From NCBI GenBank assembly GCA_030831885.1, contig JAURKF010000050.1, positions 1-9,759 on the forward strand: 9,759 nt of DNA, in the 5' to 3' direction. This stretch comes from Flavobacteriales bacterium. GTDB taxonomy: Bacteria > Bacteroidota > Bacteroidia > Flavobacteriales > UA16. Below the pieces are notes generated by a model that worked only from the letters and a program-made list of their open reading frames with translations, was not told the origin of the DNA and did no database searches. A program made the position numbers and the translations under genes. Shown here one piece after another: positions 1 through 6,588 of the stretch; position 1 is the first letter of the stretch; each line of letters opens with the position of its first letter.

Positions 1-179
1 AGGTGTATGAAGTCAGCATGCACCAGCATGTGCGAAAACAAACGGTAATATTGCTTGCTGTGTTTTACGCGATAAGGACTGTGCAGCAGCTTTTCAAACA
101 GCGACGACTGTTCGAAAGCGCGCCAGGAAACGATGCCTGTAGCAATGAGTATGATGAATGTAATAGGAGTTGCTGCCAT
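1..179 (-). CDS. Rhomboid-family intramembrane serine protease, N-terminal fragment (runs off left edge)
   Basis: Reading leftwards from an ATG at 179-177 gives 59 complete codons with no stop before the window edge. The protein begins MAATPITFIILIATGIVSW, a first transmembrane helix. A cytoplasmic or interfacial stretch with the motif SPYRVKHSKQYYRLFSH follows, then MLVHADFIHL. This pattern (helix 1, then P-Y-x-V-x-x-x-x-x-x-Y-R-x-x-S-H and H-A-D-x-x-H-L) is the usual N-terminus of Bacteroidota rhomboids. These six-helix inner-membrane proteases use a Ser-His dyad, with Ser in a GxSG motif. The catalytic residues lie outside the window, so activity cannot be judged. The gene starts 12 bases after the stop of the DUF4440 lipoprotein gene in the same orientation and probably shares its transcript. 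Family assignment rests on remembered N-terminal sequence alone. Confidence 0.82.
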   Translation of the reverse strand, partial: MAATPITFIILIATGIVSWRAFEQSSLFEKLLHSPYRVKHSKQYYRLFSHMLVHADFIH

Positions 180-191
180 ACGTGTGTTGTT

Positions 192-632
192 TTAACTGGT
201 GTGATCAGCTACGATAACCCATTGTCCTTGCATTTTTTTCCATAACAAACTGTAATGCCCACCAAGGGTATCAGTCGATCGAAACAGTTCCCATTTACCA
301 ATCACATAGGCTGAACTGTCTCCGACTATTTCAGTTGTCAGATTGGTGAATTGAAGGCGGCCCATGGCTTGCGCGCCGGGATAGCTTTTCTTGTAGTTGT
401 CGAGTGTTGGCTGCCATCCGAATGTAATGCCTCTTTTGCCGATGAACCGAAGAGAATCACTTTTCCAATAGCCCTGCATGAATGCATCTATATCGCCGCG
501 ATTCCATGCCTCTTGCTGATTGTCCATTACCGATTGAATGCTTGCAATATCGTTTGAGTGGTTGGACTCAGGCATGCTTGATTCACAAGCCATAATGGAG
601 AGAATAAAAATGAAAAAAAGTAGAGGCTTCAT
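192..632 (-). CDS. DUF4440/SnoaL-like lipoprotein
   Basis: The protein has 146 residues from the chosen start. It opens with MKPLLFFIFILSIMAC, a lipoprotein signal peptide with a lipobox-like I-M-A-C and lipidation expected at Cys16. The mature part has the NTF2-like fold signature of DUF4440/SnoaL proteins: an N-terminal helix with QQEAWNRGDIDAFMQGYW (about residues 39-56), SDSLRFIG, and a final strand pair YSLLWKKMQGQWVIVADHTS. Proteins of this type are small cone-shaped barrels, often envelope-bound in Bacteroidota, with no settled reaction; some bind small ligands. The same frame is open to an upstream ATG at 662, but that start would add ten residues ahead of the signal peptide and overlap yigZ. 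A TAnnTTTG box at 659-652 also lies between the two starts, so 632 is preferred. It begins 7 bases after the yigZ stop. Confidence 0.85.
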   Translation of the reverse strand: MKPLLFFIFILSIMACESSMPESNHSNDIASIQSVMDNQQEAWNRGDIDAFMQGYWKSDSLRFIGKRGITFGWQPTLDNYKKSYPGAQAMGRLQFTNLTTEIVGDSSAYVIGKWELFRSTDTLGGHYSLLWKKMQGQWVIVADHTS

Positions 633-639
633 ACTGAAT

Positions 640-1245
640 TTATGTTCGTCCCAAATGTACAAGTTCCGCGCTAGACCAATCGGCCATTGCTTGTTGAAGG
701 GATTCGGCCCATGTCATAGCAAGGTTGAAGTCAATCATGCAATCAGTCTCAGTAATCATTTCGTTCTTTTCCATATCGAGGTCTTTCAGCACTTTCATGA
801 TCGAAGGCATATCTACATAGCCGAAGGTGAGGCGGTATCGGTCCATCACAGGACGCACTTCAATGGAGGCTTCATCGATACACAGCTTGGCGGTGGTTTT
901 ATATGCGTCGATGAGTCCGCCTGTGCCAAGTTTGGTTCCGCCGTAATAACGCACAACAGCAATTAGAATGTTGGTGAGATCAGCCGATTGTATTTGTCCG
1001 AAAATGGGTTTTCCTGCAGTGCCTGATGGTTCGCCATCGTCGTTGATGCGGTACTTATTGTAATCCCATCCCAACCGCCATGCATAGCATACGTGTGTGG
1101 CGTTGTGGTGTTCTTTCCAAAGCGCATCAATATGCGCTTTGATTTCTTCTTCGCTTCGCACGGGATACGCATAACCCAAGTGACGACTTCCCAATACCCG
1201 GTATTGAGCAGAGGTAGGCGAGGCAATGGTGCGATAGGTAGTCAA
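640..1245 (-). CDS. yigZ: YigZ/IMPACT family protein (UPF0029 + DUF1949)
   Basis: This is a full-length 201-residue member of the YigZ/IMPACT family. The N-terminal domain (about residues 1-125) carries the conserved block DGEPSGTAGKPIFGQI (70-85) and the family signature NILIAVVRYYGGTKLGTGGL (92-111). The C-terminal half (about 135-190) fits the ferredoxin-like DUF1949 domain. Eukaryotic IMPACT regulates Gcn2-type translation control; the bacterial role is unproven, with nucleic-acid or ribosome-related binding suggested. The start must be TTG at 1245. The codon before it is the TGA ending the upstream gene, the next Met is residue 134, and the TTG start gives the expected N-terminus (TYRTIASP...Y..LGSRHLGYAYPV). 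No convincing ribosome binding site is visible, so translation is probably coupled to the upstream gene. The stop TAA is at 642-640. Confidence 0.93.
   Translation of the reverse strand: MTTYRTIASPTSAQYRVLGSRHLGYAYPVRSEEEIKAHIDALWKEHHNATHVCYAWRLGWDYNKYRINDDGEPSGTAGKPIFGQIQSADLTNILIAVVRYYGGTKLGTGGLIDAYKTTAKLCIDEASIEVRPVMDRYRLTFGYVDMPSIMKVLKDLDMEKNEMITETDCMIDFNLAMTWAESLQQAMADWSSAELVHLGRT
652..659 (-). promoter_or_regulatory. Possible Bacteroidota -7 element (TACATTTG) for the DUF4440 gene
   Basis: On the minus strand TACATTTG matches the Bacteroidota -7 consensus TAnnTTTG exactly and ends 19 bases before the ATG at 632. A TTG at 679-677 lies 17 bases upstream, slightly closer than the usual 19-21. 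The element is inside the last codons of yigZ (Val-His-Leu), so it may be chance. If real, it gives the lipoprotein and rhomboid genes their own start of transcription. Confidence 0.35.
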
Positions 1246-1647
1246 TCAGGAAATAGGATTCATCATGACACTAAATACGGTGATTCCATTCGGATCTCGG
1301 TCGTAGTAGAGTTTGTCGAGCGCGCCCAGAATATTTTTAGCTCTGAAGTACGATGTATGCAGCACATTTTCTCCCTTGATCATCCATTGAATGGTATAGC
1401 TGCTCTCTGCCTCTTTATAGCTCTTCACATATTCGAGCATGAGCTTCAAGGCTTCGGTGCGTGTTTCTCCCGCGCACGTGTGAAAGAGGAAGCTTTGGTT
1501 GTGCATTGAGTTGATAGTAATGAGTCGTAAGGCAACGCCTTCAGGTGCTTCCTCAAATTGAAACACCAGACTATCTTGCCCCAACCCGATGTACTTTCCT
1601 ATTTCTGTTTGCAGTTGTGCTTGCTCTATGTTCTTATCGACCGTCAT
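1246..1647 (-). CDS. Conserved hypothetical protein, 133 aa
   Basis: I recognise no named domain. The protein is soluble, with no signal peptide or membrane segment. It begins MTVDKNIEQAQLQTEIGKYI and contains a central helix with EALKLMLEYVKSYKEAESSY (about 65-84) followed by YTIQWMIKGENVLHTSYFRA and a C-terminal DRDPNGITVFSVMMNPIS. The pattern resembles short uncharacterised proteins I have seen in Bacteroidota, but I cannot give a family name. It is first in a minus-strand run of four genes and is followed directly, in the same frame and with no intervening base, by the TTG of yigZ. That suggests co-expression with yigZ. The ATG at 1647 is preferred because no other Met occurs before about residue 48. 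Confidence 0.8.
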   Translation of the reverse strand: MTVDKNIEQAQLQTEIGKYIGLGQDSLVFQFEEAPEGVALRLITINSMHNQSFLFHTCAGETRTEALKLMLEYVKSYKEAESSYTIQWMIKGENVLHTSYFRAKNILGALDKLYYDRDPNGITVFSVMMNPIS

Positions 1648-1651
1648 GTGG

Positions 1652-1659
1652 CAAATGTA
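1652..1659 (-). promoter_or_regulatory. Possible Bacteroidota -7 element (TACATTTG) for the hypothetical-yigZ cluster
   Basis: TACATTTG on the minus strand is an exact TAnnTTTG match and sits 4 bases before the ATG at 1647. Transcription would then begin at or next to the start codon, giving a nearly leaderless message. No TTG is found at the usual 19-21 base spacing (the nearest, 1689-1687, is 27 bases away), so confidence is limited. Confidence 0.35.
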
Positions 1660-1730
1660 CCGAGAAAGACTATAGAGTTATTGATTCAATTATGGCCTGT
1701 TGACCGATTTGTTGAGATTCATCATCTACA

Positions 1731-1748
1731 GCACACCATAGGCTGTGC
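1731..1748. other. Small imperfect hairpin in the divergent intergenic region
   Basis: GCACACC (1731-1737) can pair with GGCTGTGC (1741-1748), leaving one bulged C and a three-base loop. It lies in the 143-base gap between the divergent hypothetical-yigZ cluster and the L,D-transpeptidase gene. Apart from this, the -7 box at 1652-1659 and the hairpin at 1772-1797, I see nothing else definite in the gap. Confidence 0.3.
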
Positions 1749-1771
1749 ATAGTCATTGCTTGCTTTAGAAT

Positions 1772-1797
1772 TGCTCACCTTTTTTGCGGGGTGAGCA
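1772..1797 (+). promoter_or_regulatory. 8-bp perfect hairpin covering the L,D-transpeptidase start codon
   Basis: TGCTCACC (1772-1779) and GGTGAGCA (1790-1797) are perfect reverse complements, separated by ten bases (T-run then GCGG). The right arm contains the GTG start at 1791, so in RNA the start codon and the base before it would be paired. It could limit translation, or it could be chance. It lacks a T-run after the stem on the plus strand, so it is not a plus-strand terminator. Confidence 0.4.
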
Positions 1798-2753
1798 GCA
1801 ATGGTTATAGTTGGCTTTTCGTGGCAATAGGTCTTGCATGTAACTATCTGCCAAGCGCATCAGAATTGCATAAAGAACAAACCGATCACACAGCAGTTCA
1901 ATTCGTTTCCAATACTGCTGATACAAGCAAGTGGATGTTTGTGAGTACAAACATTACCATGGATCACTATTTCGAATCGATAGATAGTATTTGTATTGAA
2001 ATTGATTCGGTGTATCATATTAAAATGAACGAGTATGAATTAATTCATGCTAACCCTCGAATGCTGGACACATTGATTCATCAGGACTATTACATCGCAA
2101 AAGCGGAGGGCCGTTTTATTTATAATCAGCGCAGTTGCATTGCACTCCATGCGGGTGACTCCATGCATATTCCATCGGTGCATGAATTGGATAGCATGCG
2201 TAGTATCCTGCAATCAGTGATCATAGACGTGAATATTCCGGAGTTCGTACTGCGGATATATGTTGGCGATAGTCTTGTGCACATGTGTCCGGTTCGTGTC
2301 GGTAAAAATGAACGCAAATTTCTGGCGATGGCAGGTCATGAGGTCGATGTGCGCACTCCAATTGGCGAGGGAAGCATTATTCGAATTGAACGTGATCCTT
2401 GGTACATCGATCCTGTGGATGGCAAGCGATACACGACAACGCTTCGCGACGATGGAGTTTACACGAAGCTTCCGCGTATCCCTTTTCTTGAACCCATAAT
2501 AGCAGGAAGGAGAATGGGCTCTTTACTTCATCCAACTACAAAGCTGAGTACCCTGGGCAAGGCCATTTCCAATGGTTGTGTGGGTATGCGGGAAGCCGAC
2601 GCATGGATAGTTTATTATTACGCACCGCTGGGCACGCATGTGCGATTCAGGTATGACTTGGAGATTGCAACACCGGAAGGCGGGGTGAGGAGGTTGGGGG
2701 ATGTTTATGATTACGGTTTACGGATTACGAATTACGAATTACGAAATCCCTAA
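1791..2753 (+). CDS. L,D-transpeptidase (YkuD/ErfK family)
   Basis: The 320-residue protein has a C-terminal YkuD catalytic domain from about residue 150 (FVLRIYVGDSLVHMCPVRVG) to 290. His247 lies in LLHPTTK and the catalytic Cys263 in SNGCVGMREADAW, the expected HX12-18[ST]xGCxRM-type pattern with Gly265 before Met-Arg. These enzymes form 3-3 peptidoglycan cross-links or attach proteins to peptidoglycan in the periplasm. Residues about 83-130 (HANPRML...IALHAGDSMHIPS) look like the LysM-like N-terminal segment of ErfK-type enzymes, weakly. The N-terminus (WLFVAIGLACNYLPSAS) is hydrophobic and could be a signal or lipoprotein peptide, but it lacks a basic start. The frame stays open upstream without ATG, so GTG at 1791 is uncertain. 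Residues 307-320 (DYGLRITNYELRNP) come from an intergenic repeat. Confidence 0.9.
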   Translation: MSSNGYSWLFVAIGLACNYLPSASELHKEQTDHTAVQFVSNTADTSKWMFVSTNITMDHYFESIDSICIEIDSVYHIKMNEYELIHANPRMLDTLIHQDYYIAKAEGRFIYNQRSCIALHAGDSMHIPSVHELDSMRSILQSVIIDVNIPEFVLRIYVGDSLVHMCPVRVGKNERKFLAMAGHEVDVRTPIGEGSIIRIERDPWYIDPVDGKRYTTTLRDDGVYTKLPRIPFLEPIIAGRRMGSLLHPTTKLSTLGKAISNGCVGMREADAWIVYYYAPLGTHVRFRYDLEIATPEGGVRRLGDVYDYGLRITNYELRNP

Positions 2754-2811
2754 TCCCTAATCCGTAATCCGTAATCCGCAATCCGCAATCCGTAATCCGC
2801 AATTCGTAATC
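2709..2811. repeat. ATTACG/AATCCG low-complexity repeat with internal inverted repeats
   Basis: About 103 bases consist of short variants of ATTACGA/ATTACGG on the left, changing to TAATCCG/CAATCCG on the right. The two halves are reverse complements. GATTACGAATT (2723-2733) pairs with AATTCGTAATC (2801-2811), and TACGGATTACG (2719-2729) pairs with CGTAATCCGTA (2763-2773). It fills the space between two convergent genes. The left half lies inside the L,D-transpeptidase reading frame, from codon 307 to its stop at 2751-2753. A long folded transcript could act as a terminator in both directions, though there is no U-run. Repeats of this look occur scattered in Bacteroidota genomes, as I recall. 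Confidence 0.85.
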
Positions 2812-2818
2812 ACCCCAT

Positions 2819-5800
2819 CTATACCCTTACCCCAATTACACAGATATCATCAATTTGATCTTGTGTGCCTCGATATTCATCATGATATTGAAGCAAGCGT
2901 TTGCGCTGATCTTCCATCGAAAATGATGATAGAGTCAATAGCAAATCTCGGAATTTGGCTCGCGTTAATTTCTTATTGTTTTCGCCTCCAAACTGATCAG
3001 CATAGCCGTCGGTGAACAGGTAGATGGTATCGCCCGCTTCGAGTGAGATTTCATGGGTAATGAATGGCTTAGGGTCATGTGCTTTACCAATGGATTGTTT
3101 ATCGGCTTTTATTTCTTCTATGGTATTGGTAGCTGCCCGTAAAATCCATATCGGATTATTGGCACCCGCCCACATCAGTTTTCGATTAACAATATCGAGC
3201 GCGCACAAGGATGCATCCATACCATCCTTTACGTCCTCATCACTTTTCGCAAAATTCTCGATAACGAGTTCTCTTGTCTTGTCGAAAATATCGCCAGGTT
3301 TTCGCAATGCAAATTCATTCATCGATCGACTGAGTGCATTGTTGCAAACTACACTTACCATTGCTCCAGGTACGCCGTGTCCTGTGCAATCACATGCGGC
3401 GAAATAAATCACATCGTCGATGGATTCCATCCAGTAAAAATCACCGGCAACAATATCTTTGGGTAAATACAGAATGAAGGAGTTTTTCAAAAACTGTTTA
3501 ACCATGCGAGGTGGCGGTAGAATAGCAGTTTGAATGCGCTTAGCGTATTCAATGGAATCAAGTATTTCTCGATTTTTTTCCTGGACCAAGTGTTTTTGTT
3601 CTTCTGCAACATGCTTTTGTTCTTCAGCCACTTTGCGCTGGAGATCGGCTTCGTCTTTTTGTTTTTCTACCTCTTCTTTCTGTTTACGTATCTCCAGTGT
3701 CGCATGATCAACTTTTATCTCAAGATCTTTTTGTTTCAGCAGCAAAGAGCGCTCGCGCCAACGTATATAGGAGATTATTGAAACTGCAATAAATAAAATA
3801 TAGGATGCAAATGCCCACCAAGTGCTCCACCAGGGTGGGCGAATGGTGAACGCATAGGAATAGGGCTTACTCCATAGCCCATTGCTATTCATCGCCATCA
3901 CCTGGAATGTGTATTCACCCGGTGGAATATTACCGTAGGGCGCTTCATTGCGTGTGGTTATTGCACTCCAATCTTTATCGAGTCCTTCCAGTTTATACTT
4001 GTACTTCACACGATCGGGTTCGTTGAGCGTTATGCCCACAAATCGGAAATTGATGTAATTGTTATTGTGCGAAAGCGACAGCCCAATGGGTAGATAGTAC
4101 CATTTGGAAAGACTATCCAATGCTATATCTTCAACTTGAACACCATTCTCCAATTGAGTGATTTGTTCCCGGTGTGCGGAAATTTCTTTCCAACTTACTT
4201 TTTCGTTGAACAGGTCAAGGTCTGTCAGATGAATGTTGGGTGCAATGGTGTCGAGCGTGAGATTTTCAGTTTTGATTGCGGTTACACAATTGTCGGTTCC
4301 CACCCATAGCGTGCCATCTCCCGACCTAAGCATAGCGCCTTGCTTGCAGCCTATACCTGTGAAGCCGGATGAAAATCCGAAGGGATGAAATAATGGTTCC
4401 TGGCTGAAGGATTCCTTGGTGCTCTTGGTATTGGGCTGAGTCTGACGCGCATCAAGATATTCATTTAACGTGCGCGAATTGGTTCGGTTTATTCCATTGC
4501 GACTTCCTATCCAAAACTCACCCGAGCTATCTTCCTTCATGCTTATGATGTAGTTGTTGCTCAACCCATCTTTCGTTGTGAAATGAGCGAAGTTGTTGCC
4601 ATCATAGCGCGCCAGTCCTTCGCCGTATGTGGCAAACCACATGTTGCCCGATTGGTCCTGAATGATGGAATACACGATATCATTTCGTAAGCCGGATGAC
4701 GCCTTGAAATGAGTAAATGTGCTGCCGTCAAATTTCGTGACTCCTCCTCCATAGGTCCCAAACCACATGGCTCCCGATTTGTCTTGGGTGATGCACAGCA
4801 CTTGGTTGTCGCTCAAACCATTCTTAGTCGAATAATTAGTAAGGTATTGCCCATCATACTTAACTACACCTCCACCAAATGTTCCGAACCATAGATTACG
4901 TTCATTATCTTCAAACACACTCAGCACATAATCGTTTATAAGCCCTTCTTTAGAAGTTAAATGCTTAAATGATTTTCCGTCGAAGTGGTTTATTCCGCCT
5001 CCACTGGTCCCAATCCAAATGTTTCCTGATTTATCTTCATGCATGCAGTAAATAATGGAGTTGTTCAGTCCTTCGGTGATCGTGTAATGAGAATAGGATT
5101 GTCCGTCGAATTTTGTAATGCCTCCATCCCAGGTTCCAAACCATATATTTCCCGAATGATCTTCGAGAATACTGTACACTTCATTTTTACTTAAACCATC
5201 GAACGAGGTCAGGTTAGAAAAGGATTGTTCGCTGAATATAGAAATACCGCCACCGCTTGTGCCCAACCAAATATGACCGTAGCGGTCTTCGTGAATGCTG
5301 TAGATATAATCGCTGCTGAGGCCTTCAGTATTTGCATAGCGAATGAAGGATTGTCCATCGAATACACTTACTCCGCCACCCCACGTTCCGAACCAAAGTT
5401 TGCCATGTCGATCTTCATGAATACTATATACTTCATTGCTGCTTAATCCATTTTCCGTGGTGTATTGAAAGAATGACGCTCCATCATACATGACGAGACC
5501 CCCTTCTTTTGCACCGAACCAAATATTGCCTTTGCTATCTTCATGGATGCTCATGATGTCATTACTCAGCAGCCCATTTTCTTTGGTGTAATGCGAAAAA
5601 GACTGACCGTCATAGCGCATTGCACCACCGCCCCAGGTGCCGAACCAAATATTGCCATGCTTGTCTTCCATTATGCTGTAAATGGTGTTGCTGCTCAGTC
5701 CGTTTCGGGTGGTGTAATTTGTCAGTGATTTCCCGTCATACATCGCTACACCGCCTGTATAGGTGCCAAGCCAAATGCGACCCTTGCTGTCTTCGAGCAT

Positions 5801-6502
5801 GCAATAAACGATGTCGCTCAGCAATCCTTGCTCTTTGGAGAAGTAGTTAAAGTTCCGCCCATCGTATCGAATGGCTCCACTGCCTTTTGTAGAAATCCAT
5901 AGATTACCGATTCGATCTTCTTGAATGTTGTAGATTTCGTCGTTATTCAATCCTTCTTGCGCTGAATAGGTTGCGAATGATTTTCCATCATAGCGGCAAA
6001 TGCCACCACCCCATGTGCCGAGCCATAGATTGCCCAGTTTATCTTCATGTATGGATCGAACCACATCACTTTTTAATCCTTGCTGCTTTCTGAAATAGCG
6101 GAAACCGGCCAAATTCTGATCGTGCATATCCATGTCCTTGGCCTCTATTACATCGGGCTCTTCGGCGGCAACTGCACTGTCTTTTACGGTGATGAACTGA
6201 GGTTCATCAAAACCACCTTGCCCCGGTGTGCATATGCGAGGTTGGCCAATCGATACAGCCTTGGACTTGCTTGCTTTAAAAAAATACGCGTGTCCGGGAA
6301 TAGGGACCGGTTTACCGGCCGTTACACCCGGCAGCTTATCTATATCTATCGGTGTTTTTTCCGGAGCTGTAATGCTGCTTGAAGGCACAACATACGGCTG
6401 TGCCTTCACCAAACTAATTTCATGTATGCGCGCAAATTCATCTTGCCCGGTATTGCAGGAATAAAGCAGTAATGCCGTGATGGTAATTAGAAAGATCCGC
6501 AC
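2819..6502 (-). CDS. Propeller sensor fused to SpoIIE/PP2C-type serine phosphatase
   Basis: The protein has 1227 residues. The N-terminus MRIFLITITALLLYSC is a lipoprotein-like signal (Cys16). A Pro-rich region (about 35-130, with GQPRICTPGQGGF) follows, a segment I associate with this Bacteroidota family. Next come Reg_prop blades: 12 exact 42-residue repeats (150-653), a degenerate 13th (from 654) and a 14th (about 715-745, GDGTLWVGTDN). A Y_Y_Y domain (about 810-888), a membrane helix (about 892-914), a Lys/Glu/Gln-rich coiled coil (915-985) and the linker EILDSIEYAKRIQTAILPPP follow. The phosphatase domain (about 1003-1227) keeps its metal-binding acids in IVAGDFYW, ACDCTGHGVPGAMVS, DGMDASLC, YLFTDGYADQ and QIDDICVIGV. 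It probably dephosphorylates a cytoplasmic partner, classically an anti-anti-sigma factor, on an envelope cue. The start is GTG, with no nearby in-frame ATG. No STAS partner lies in the window. Confidence 0.93.
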   Translation of the reverse strand: MRIFLITITALLLYSCNTGQDEFARIHEISLVKAQPYVVPSSSITAPEKTPIDIDKLPGVTAGKPVPIPGHAYFFKASKSKAVSIGQPRICTPGQGGFDEPQFITVKDSAVAAEEPDVIEAKDMDMHDQNLAGFRYFRKQQGLKSDVVRSIHEDKLGNLWLGTWGGGICRYDGKSFATYSAQEGLNNDEIYNIQEDRIGNLWISTKGSGAIRYDGRNFNYFSKEQGLLSDIVYCMLEDSKGRIWLGTYTGGVAMYDGKSLTNYTTRNGLSSNTIYSIMEDKHGNIWFGTWGGGAMRYDGQSFSHYTKENGLLSNDIMSIHEDSKGNIWFGAKEGGLVMYDGASFFQYTTENGLSSNEVYSIHEDRHGKLWFGTWGGGVSVFDGQSFIRYANTEGLSSDYIYSIHEDRYGHIWLGTSGGGISIFSEQSFSNLTSFDGLSKNEVYSILEDHSGNIWFGTWDGGITKFDGQSYSHYTITEGLNNSIIYCMHEDKSGNIWIGTSGGGINHFDGKSFKHLTSKEGLINDYVLSVFEDNERNLWFGTFGGGVVKYDGQYLTNYSTKNGLSDNQVLCITQDKSGAMWFGTYGGGVTKFDGSTFTHFKASSGLRNDIVYSIIQDQSGNMWFATYGEGLARYDGNNFAHFTTKDGLSNNYIISMKEDSSGEFWIGSRNGINRTNSRTLNEYLDARQTQPNTKSTKESFSQEPLFHPFGFSSGFTGIGCKQGAMLRSGDGTLWVGTDNCVTAIKTENLTLDTIAPNIHLTDLDLFNEKVSWKEISAHREQITQLENGVQVEDIALDSLSKWYYLPIGLSLSHNNNYINFRFVGITLNEPDRVKYKYKLEGLDKDWSAITTRNEAPYGNIPPGEYTFQVMAMNSNGLWSKPYSYAFTIRPPWWSTWWAFASYILFIAVSIISYIRWRERSLLLKQKDLEIKVDHATLEIRKQKEEVEKQKDEADLQRKVAEEQKHVAEEQKHLVQEKNREILDSIEYAKRIQTAILPPPRMVKQFLKNSFILYLPKDIVAGDFYWMESIDDVIYFAACDCTGHGVPGAMVSVVCNNALSRSMNEFALRKPGDIFDKTRELVIENFAKSDEDVKDGMDASLCALDIVNRKLMWAGANNPIWILRAATNTIEEIKADKQSIGKAHDPKPFITHEISLEAGDTIYLFTDGYADQFGGENNKKLTRAKFRDLLLTLSSFSMEDQRKRLLQYHDEYRGTQDQIDDICVIGVRV
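4544..6055 (-). repeat. Twelve 126-bp coding repeats (Reg_prop blades) inside the phosphatase gene
   Basis: Codons 150-653 form twelve consecutive units of exactly 42 residues with no insertion or deletion. The consensus is roughly S-I-x-E-D-x-x-G-N-I-W-F-G-T-x-G-G-G, then Y-D-G-x-S-F-x-x-Y, then G-L-S-x-N-x-V-Y. Units differ at many positions, so this is old internal duplication. Unit 7 has lost the DG of YDG (IFSEQSF), and unit 13, just outside, is degenerate. With two weaker units after position 653 the total is 14, the number needed for two seven-bladed propellers. Confidence 0.9.
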
Positions 6503-6506
6503 GCAG

Positions 6507-6514
6507 CTAAGATA
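6507..6514 (-). promoter_or_regulatory. Possible -7 element (TATCTTAG) for the propeller-phosphatase gene
   Basis: TATCTTAG on the minus strand matches TAnnTTTG with one mismatch and lies 4 bases before the GTG at 6502. As with the 1652 box, transcription would begin almost at the start codon. No TTG is present at a suitable distance upstream, so this is weak. Confidence 0.25.
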
Positions 6515-6530
6515 GTGCAGGATTGCCGGC

Positions 6531-6565
6531 CCTTGCCCTCACCCCTTATCCCTTGCCCCTTATCC
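6531..6565. repeat. C-rich short direct repeats (CCTTGCCC / CCCCTTATCC)
   Basis: CCTTGCCC occurs at 6531-6538 and 6551-6558. CCCCTTATCC occurs at 6542-6551 and 6556-6565. The copies interlock to give a strongly pyrimidine-biased block in the 86-base gap between the divergent phosphatase and metacaspase genes. Its position suggests either a regulatory spacer or another member of the intergenic low-complexity family seen at 2709-2811. Confidence 0.7.
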
Positions 6566-6574
6566 GTACTCTAT

Positions 6575-6582
6575 TAATTTAA
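6575..6582 (+). promoter_or_regulatory. Possible promoter of the metacaspase-like gene
   Basis: TTG at 6553-6555, then exactly 19 bases, then TAATTTAA at 6575-6582. The spacing fits the Bacteroidota pattern, but the last two bases of the -7 box are AA rather than TG. It predicts a start of transcription near 6589, which would suit translation from the second Met at 6622 better than from 6589. Confidence 0.25.
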
Positions 6583-6588
6583 TGTTCA

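Noticed and set aside
3..245. Plus-strand open frame at the left edge
   Set aside because: It overlaps the rhomboid fragment and the end of the DUF4440 gene on the other strand, both of which have family-like sequence; its own product shows no recognisable features.
633..662. Upstream ATG start for the DUF4440 lipoprotein
   Set aside because: It would put ten residues before a well-formed lipoprotein signal and overlap yigZ; a -7-like box lies between the two starts.
1243..1248. TGA as a selenocysteine or recoded codon joining the hypothetical protein to YigZ
   Set aside because: YigZ alone has the full family length and there is no sign of a selenocysteine element or a Cys-equivalent position; a TTG restart explains the data.
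652..1660. Two identical GTACATTTG boxes exactly 1000 bases apart
   Set aside because: The spacing has no structural meaning, as different genes lie between them; treated as coincidence.
1801..1803. ATG as the L,D-transpeptidase start
   Set aside because: It is out of frame with the YkuD domain.
4544..6055. Regular 126-bp periodicity that could suggest a repeat array or CRISPR
   Set aside because: The units are coding, diverged at the DNA level and contiguous without spacers; they are propeller blades.
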